A DNA stretch of 8,541 nucleotides, from NCBI GenBank assembly GCA_046484625.1, contig JAWOIO010000096.1, positions 1 through 8,541 of the forward strand. Reading direction: 5' to 3'. The position numbers were made by a program, and so were the translations under genes. This stretch comes from DASUAO01 sp046484625. GTDB lineage: Bacteria > Actinomycetota > Acidimicrobiia > IMCC26256 > PALSA-555. The notes below the pieces were generated by a model. It did not search any database. It was not told the DNA's origin and worked only from the letters and a program-made list of their open reading frames with translations. This document shows, piece by piece, positions 6,017 through 8,541 of the stretch; positions within the stretch are counted from its first letter, which is position 1, and each line of letters opens with the position of its first letter.

Positions 6017-7102
6017 ATGCGCGTGGTCAGATCGACGCTCGGTGGTGCCCTCGCCGTCGCGGTGCTGGCGGGTCTCGTGGCCGTTGTTGCGGCTCCGCTC
6101 GGCGCGAGCGCTGCCGGCGCCGCCAACCCGTATCCGCGTGACGGGAAGCTCACGCTCTCCGACGTGCAGCTGCTCGGGACGCACAACAGCTACCACCTGC
6201 GCCCCGACCGGGAGGTCGCCCCGACCGAGCCGGCCAACTACGAGCATCCGCAGCTCGAGGGCCAGGGCATCCGCAGTCTCGAGATCGACGCCTACAACGG
6301 CCCCGACCTCCCGGTGTTCCACTCCCTCATCGTCGACGACCGCTCGACGTGTCCCACCCTCGCCGCGTGCCTCGACACCGTGGCGACGTGGTCGAAGGCA
6401 CGCCCGGGCCACGTGCCCCTCGTGCTGTACGTGGAGCCCAAGGCGCTCCCGACCAACACCAACCCGGACATCCAGGCCGCCATCGACACCGTCGCCGCCG
6501 AGCAGGGCCTCACCAACTGGGACGCAGCCGGTCTCGAGCGGATCGACACCGCGGTGCGCGAGGCGTTCGCCAAGACGCTCCTCACCCCCGACCAGGTGCG
6601 CAAGAAGCGCCCGACGCTGCGCGACGCGGTGCGCAAGGACGGCTGGCCGACCCTGGGCGCGACCCGGGGGAAGGTGCTCGTCGTCCTCAACGTGCGCGAT
6701 GCGCTCCTCGACGCCTACCTCGACGGCGCTCCCTCGCTCGAGGGCCGGGCGATGTTCGTGCCGTCGACGGTCTCGGATCCCTATGCCGCGTTCATCAAGC
6801 GCGACCGCCCGACGCCCGTGGCCACGATGCGCCTCGTCGAACGGAACTTCCTCGTCGGGAGCCGAGCCGACGCCGACGGCATCGAGGCGCGCGCCAACGA
6901 CCAGACCCGAGCGGAGGCGGCGCTCTCGAGCGGCGCCCAGGTCGTGGTCACCGACTACCCGGTCGCCGATCCTCTCGTCGGCCCGTACCTCGTCGCCCTC
7001 CCCGGGACCGCAGTGGCCCGCTGCAATCCGGTGCGCGCCCCGACGTCGTGTCGCGACACCGACATCGAGAACCCGCGCGGGCTCCGCAACCCGAAGGGCT
7101 GA
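6017..7102 (+). CDS. Secreted Ca2+-dependent phosphatidylinositol phospholipase C
   Basis: Phospholipase of the TIM-barrel PI-PLC superfamily, nearest to the Ca2+-dependent bacterial type (Streptomyces PI-PLC-like). It would cleave phosphatidylinositol to diacylglycerol and inositol phosphate outside the cell. It has 361 residues from ATG 6017. Residues 1-35 are a Sec signal peptide: MRVVRS, a long Ala/Val/Leu core, then a GASAAGA cleavage region. Catalytic features: His56-Asn57 in GTHNSYH, Glu89-x-Asp91 in LEIDAYNG, second His102 in VFHS, Glu140 in LYVEPK, and the C-terminal barrel motif VVVTDYPV near 309-315. The His pair with Asn/Glu/Asp/Glu ligands is the Ca2+-dependent arrangement. Four cysteines (112, 118, 336, 345) could form two disulfides, which fits an exported protein. 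The start could instead be GTG 5996 or ATG 5999, but these put extra residues before the signal peptide. The gene is divergent from PAQR, and a hairpin follows the stop. Phosphatidylinositol is a native membrane lipid in many actinobacteria, so self-lipids are possible substrates as well as foreign ones. Confidence 0.92.
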   Translation: MRVVRSTLGGALAVAVLAGLVAVVAAPLGASAAGAANPYPRDGKLTLSDVQLLGTHNSYHLRPDREVAPTEPANYEHPQLEGQGIRSLEIDAYNGPDLPVFHSLIVDDRSTCPTLAACLDTVATWSKARPGHVPLVLYVEPKALPTNTNPDIQAAIDTVAAEQGLTNWDAAGLERIDTAVREAFAKTLLTPDQVRKKRPTLRDAVRKDGWPTLGATRGKVLVVLNVRDALLDAYLDGAPSLEGRAMFVPSTVSDPYAAFIKRDRPTPVATMRLVERNFLVGSRADADGIEARANDQTRAEAALSSGAQVVVTDYPVADPLVGPYLVALPGTAVARCNPVRAPTSCRDTDIENPRGLRNPKG

Positions 7103-7112
7103 CCGGAGCCGC

Positions 7113-7130
7113 ACCTCGGTCCCGAGGTTT
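7113..7130 (+). terminator. Possible weak intrinsic terminator after the PI-PLC gene
   Basis: ACCTCG (7113-7118), loop GTCC, CGAGGT (7123-7128) gives a 6-bp perfect stem beginning 11 bases after the stop codon. It is followed by TT, and TCCTTCT comes a few bases later, so the T-run is poor. It separates the PI-PLC from the binding-protein gene, which has its own promoter candidate. Confidence 0.4.
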
Positions 7131-7168
7131 GGGTCCTTCTCCCCTGGTCGGGATGGCGGGAGCGCCCG

Positions 7169-7174
7169 TACGGT
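7169..7174 (+). promoter_or_regulatory. Candidate -10 element for the binding-protein gene
   Basis: TACGGT fits TANNNT and ends 6 bases before the GTG at 7181, the exact spacing expected if transcription starts on that codon. No Shine-Dalgarno is seen at a usable distance (GGGAG at 7158-7162 is 18 bases away). This supports a leaderless GTG start. Confidence 0.4.
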
Positions 7175-7180
7175 CGGTGC

Positions 7181-8541
7181 GTGGACCCGAGGGAGCAGCG
7201 CGTTCGCGCGGAGGATGTGCTTCGGCGGCCGGTGGACCGTCGGACCTTCCTGGCGTGGTCAGGTGCCAGCAGCCTTGCCGGCTTGGCGATGCTGGGCGCA
7301 TGGGGGCCGCTCGGCGGGACCGCCGGGGCGAGCCGCTTCGCGGGGATGGCCGAGCGGGTCGGGGGTCGCCTGCCCAAGCAGCTGAAGGTCGGCGTGATCG
7401 TCCCCACGTCGGGGATCGGCCAGTTCCTCGGTGAGATCGTCGACCGATCGCTCAACGCCTCGCTGCTCCACGTGCGCGACGCCGGCCTGATGAAGGGGAC
7501 GCAGGTCGACTACGAGATCGTGAACGCCCCGGCGGAGGAATTCGCCGACGCGACGAACGCGGCGTACAACAAGCTCGTCGCCGACCCGGACGTGATCGGG
7601 ATCCTCTGGTGCACGCCGAACGGCATCCGCGAGGCCCGACCCCAGATCCGTCGTGACAACATGCCGGTGATCGGGGTCTACGCAGACCTGTGGTCCGAGG
7701 GCTCCCTGTACCCCGAGGGGCCCGAGCGGTCCATCTTCCAGATGCTGTTGCCCGACGCCATGGCCTTCGACGCGCTCGCCCGCTACGCGGCGAAGGATCG
7801 GGGCTATCGCAAGGCCGGGCTGATCTACGACAGCGCGACGCTGGCGAACGCACGCGACCTGTTCGAGCCCGCAGCGAAGAAGCATGGTCTGCGCGTTGCC
7901 GGTGTGGAGGAGTTCCAGATCTTCTCGGGCGACTACGGCGCCCAGCTCCAGCGCTTGAAGCAGGAAGCCCCGGAAGCGCTCTTCGTGTGGGGACTGTCCG
8001 ACAACACCGCGGGCATCATCAAGGGTCTCGACGCCCTCGATGCCGGCTACGTCGACACGCCGACGGCCAAGAGCGGGACCGAGTGGCGGCCGCACATCCT
8101 CGGGTACCCGGGTGGCACCGGAGAGAAGAAGTGGGCCGAGCTCGCGGGCGATGCCGCGAAGGTCGGGACCGTGACCTCCTGGTACCTCGGCGGGCTCGTG
8201 GGGGGTCCGCAGTTCGCGATCCGCACGTGGCTCGAAGATGCGGGGGAGCAGGCGCCGAGTGGCGGCGAGGAGACGCCCGCGAACGGGTTCTGGGCGCTGC
8301 TGGCCGCGGCGAAGAAGGCGGGCAGCACCGACCGGGCCGAGATGGTGCGCGCACTCGAGGGTCTCTCGACGCGCTTCGCGGGGCTGGAGTACGGCTTCAC
8401 CTCGAAGCGGCACCTCTCCCTGACGCCCGACGACCTGTGTCTCATCGCGCTCGAGCGCTACACCGGCCCGGAGCCCACTGATCCTCCCTACGAGCTGGGG
8501 CGGGAGTGGGAGACCACCTTCCCCGAGATCCGTCCCGACTA
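7181..8541 (+). CDS. Tat-exported type 1 ABC transporter substrate-binding protein (LivK-like), reaches window edge
   Basis: Extracellular solute-binding protein of the type 1 periplasmic-binding fold (branched-chain amino acid/amide/urea class). 453 codons are visible; the last two bases are TA, so the next base probably completes a stop after FPEIRPD, but this cannot be confirmed. The N-terminus carries a twin-arginine signal: 19 polar residues, Arg20-Arg21 in DRRTFLAW, a hydrophobic stretch to about residue 44, and an A-x-A site (AGA, 48-50). The mature domain starts near KQLKVGVIVPTSG (66-78). It continues through a first lobe (VADPDVIGILWCTPNG), a hinge region (KAGLIYDS) and a second lobe (LFVWGLSDNTAGIIKGLDA). 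There is no lipobox cysteine, unusual for a Gram-positive binding protein. Start GTG 7181 is chosen for the leaderless promoter spacing; later GTGs at 7217 and 7232 are possible. No permease or ATPase genes are visible; they may lie beyond the edge. The ligand is unknown. Confidence 0.88.
   Translation, partial: MDPREQRVRAEDVLRRPVDRRTFLAWSGASSLAGLAMLGAWGPLGGTAGASRFAGMAERVGGRLPKQLKVGVIVPTSGIGQFLGEIVDRSLNASLLHVRDAGLMKGTQVDYEIVNAPAEEFADATNAAYNKLVADPDVIGILWCTPNGIREARPQIRRDNMPVIGVYADLWSEGSLYPEGPERSIFQMLLPDAMAFDALARYAAKDRGYRKAGLIYDSATLANARDLFEPAAKKHGLRVAGVEEFQIFSGDYGAQLQRLKQEAPEALFVWGLSDNTAGIIKGLDALDAGYVDTPTAKSGTEWRPHILGYPGGTGEKKWAELAGDAAKVGTVTSWYLGGLVGGPQFAIRTWLEDAGEQAPSGGEETPANGFWALLAAAKKAGSTDRAEMVRALEGLSTRFAGLEYGFTSKRHLSLTPDDLCLIALERYTGPEPTDPPYELGREWETTFPEIRPD

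Noticed and set aside
5921..7114. A 397-residue minus-strand open frame antisense to the PI-PLC
   Set aside because: It has valine/arginine/glycine-rich low-complexity content. The plus strand carries a signal peptide and the PI-PLC catalytic residues.
7259..8413. A 384-residue minus-strand open frame antisense to the binding protein
   Set aside because: There are no domains or start signals. The plus strand encodes a continuous type 1 binding protein with a Tat signal.

Overview
The window is very GC-rich and tightly coding. Third codon positions are almost all G or C, and GTG and ATG starts are both used. The gene content is a wax ester synthase/diacylglycerol acyltransferase (WS/DGAT), a LipQ-like membrane esterase, a Ca2+-dependent phosphatidylinositol phospholipase C and a Tat-exported solute-binding protein. 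Together these point to an actinobacterium (Actinomycetota); no genus or species can be supported. There is no rRNA, tRNA, CRISPR array, transposase or phage gene. No stretch over 100 bases lacks a gene, so this looks like ordinary chromosome rather than a mobile island.

Layout, left to right. Positions 1-1446 (minus) hold a SulP anion transporter cut by the left edge inside its C-terminal STAS domain. Just upstream of it on the same strand, 1520-2482 (minus) is a cytosolic-type alpha/beta hydrolase. A 93-base divergent spacer with two adjacent GC-rich inverted repeats separates it from the WS/DGAT at 2576-3985 (plus). The WS/DGAT ends 16 bases from the end of a convergent gene, a membrane-anchored hormone-sensitive-lipase-type esterase (4002-5228, minus). 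Upstream of that esterase, 48 bases away on the same strand, is a PAQR/hemolysin III seven-helix protein (5277-5933, minus). Divergent from it is a secreted PI-PLC (6017-7102, plus). A possible weak terminator follows, then a Tat-signal type 1 ABC substrate-binding protein (7181 to the right edge, plus) that probably ends exactly at the edge.

Five consecutive genes (2482-7102) encode proteins that act on, or are suspected to act on, lipids: a soluble hydrolase, the last enzyme of triacylglycerol/wax ester synthesis, a membrane esterase, a PAQR protein of a superfamily that includes ceramidases, and a secreted PI-PLC. A plausible but unproven reading is a lipid turnover neighbourhood that links membrane lipid breakdown to neutral-lipid storage. 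The SulP transporter and the binding protein at the flanks are transport genes with no evident tie to this theme.

Four of the genes have a TANNNT -10-like hexamer 6-9 bases upstream of a plausible start codon, and three of these have no Shine-Dalgarno sequence. This suggests leaderless or near-leaderless transcripts, which are common in actinobacteria. The SulP gene instead has a clear Shine-Dalgarno sequence. The many long open frames antisense to these genes are GC-bias shadows and are not annotated.
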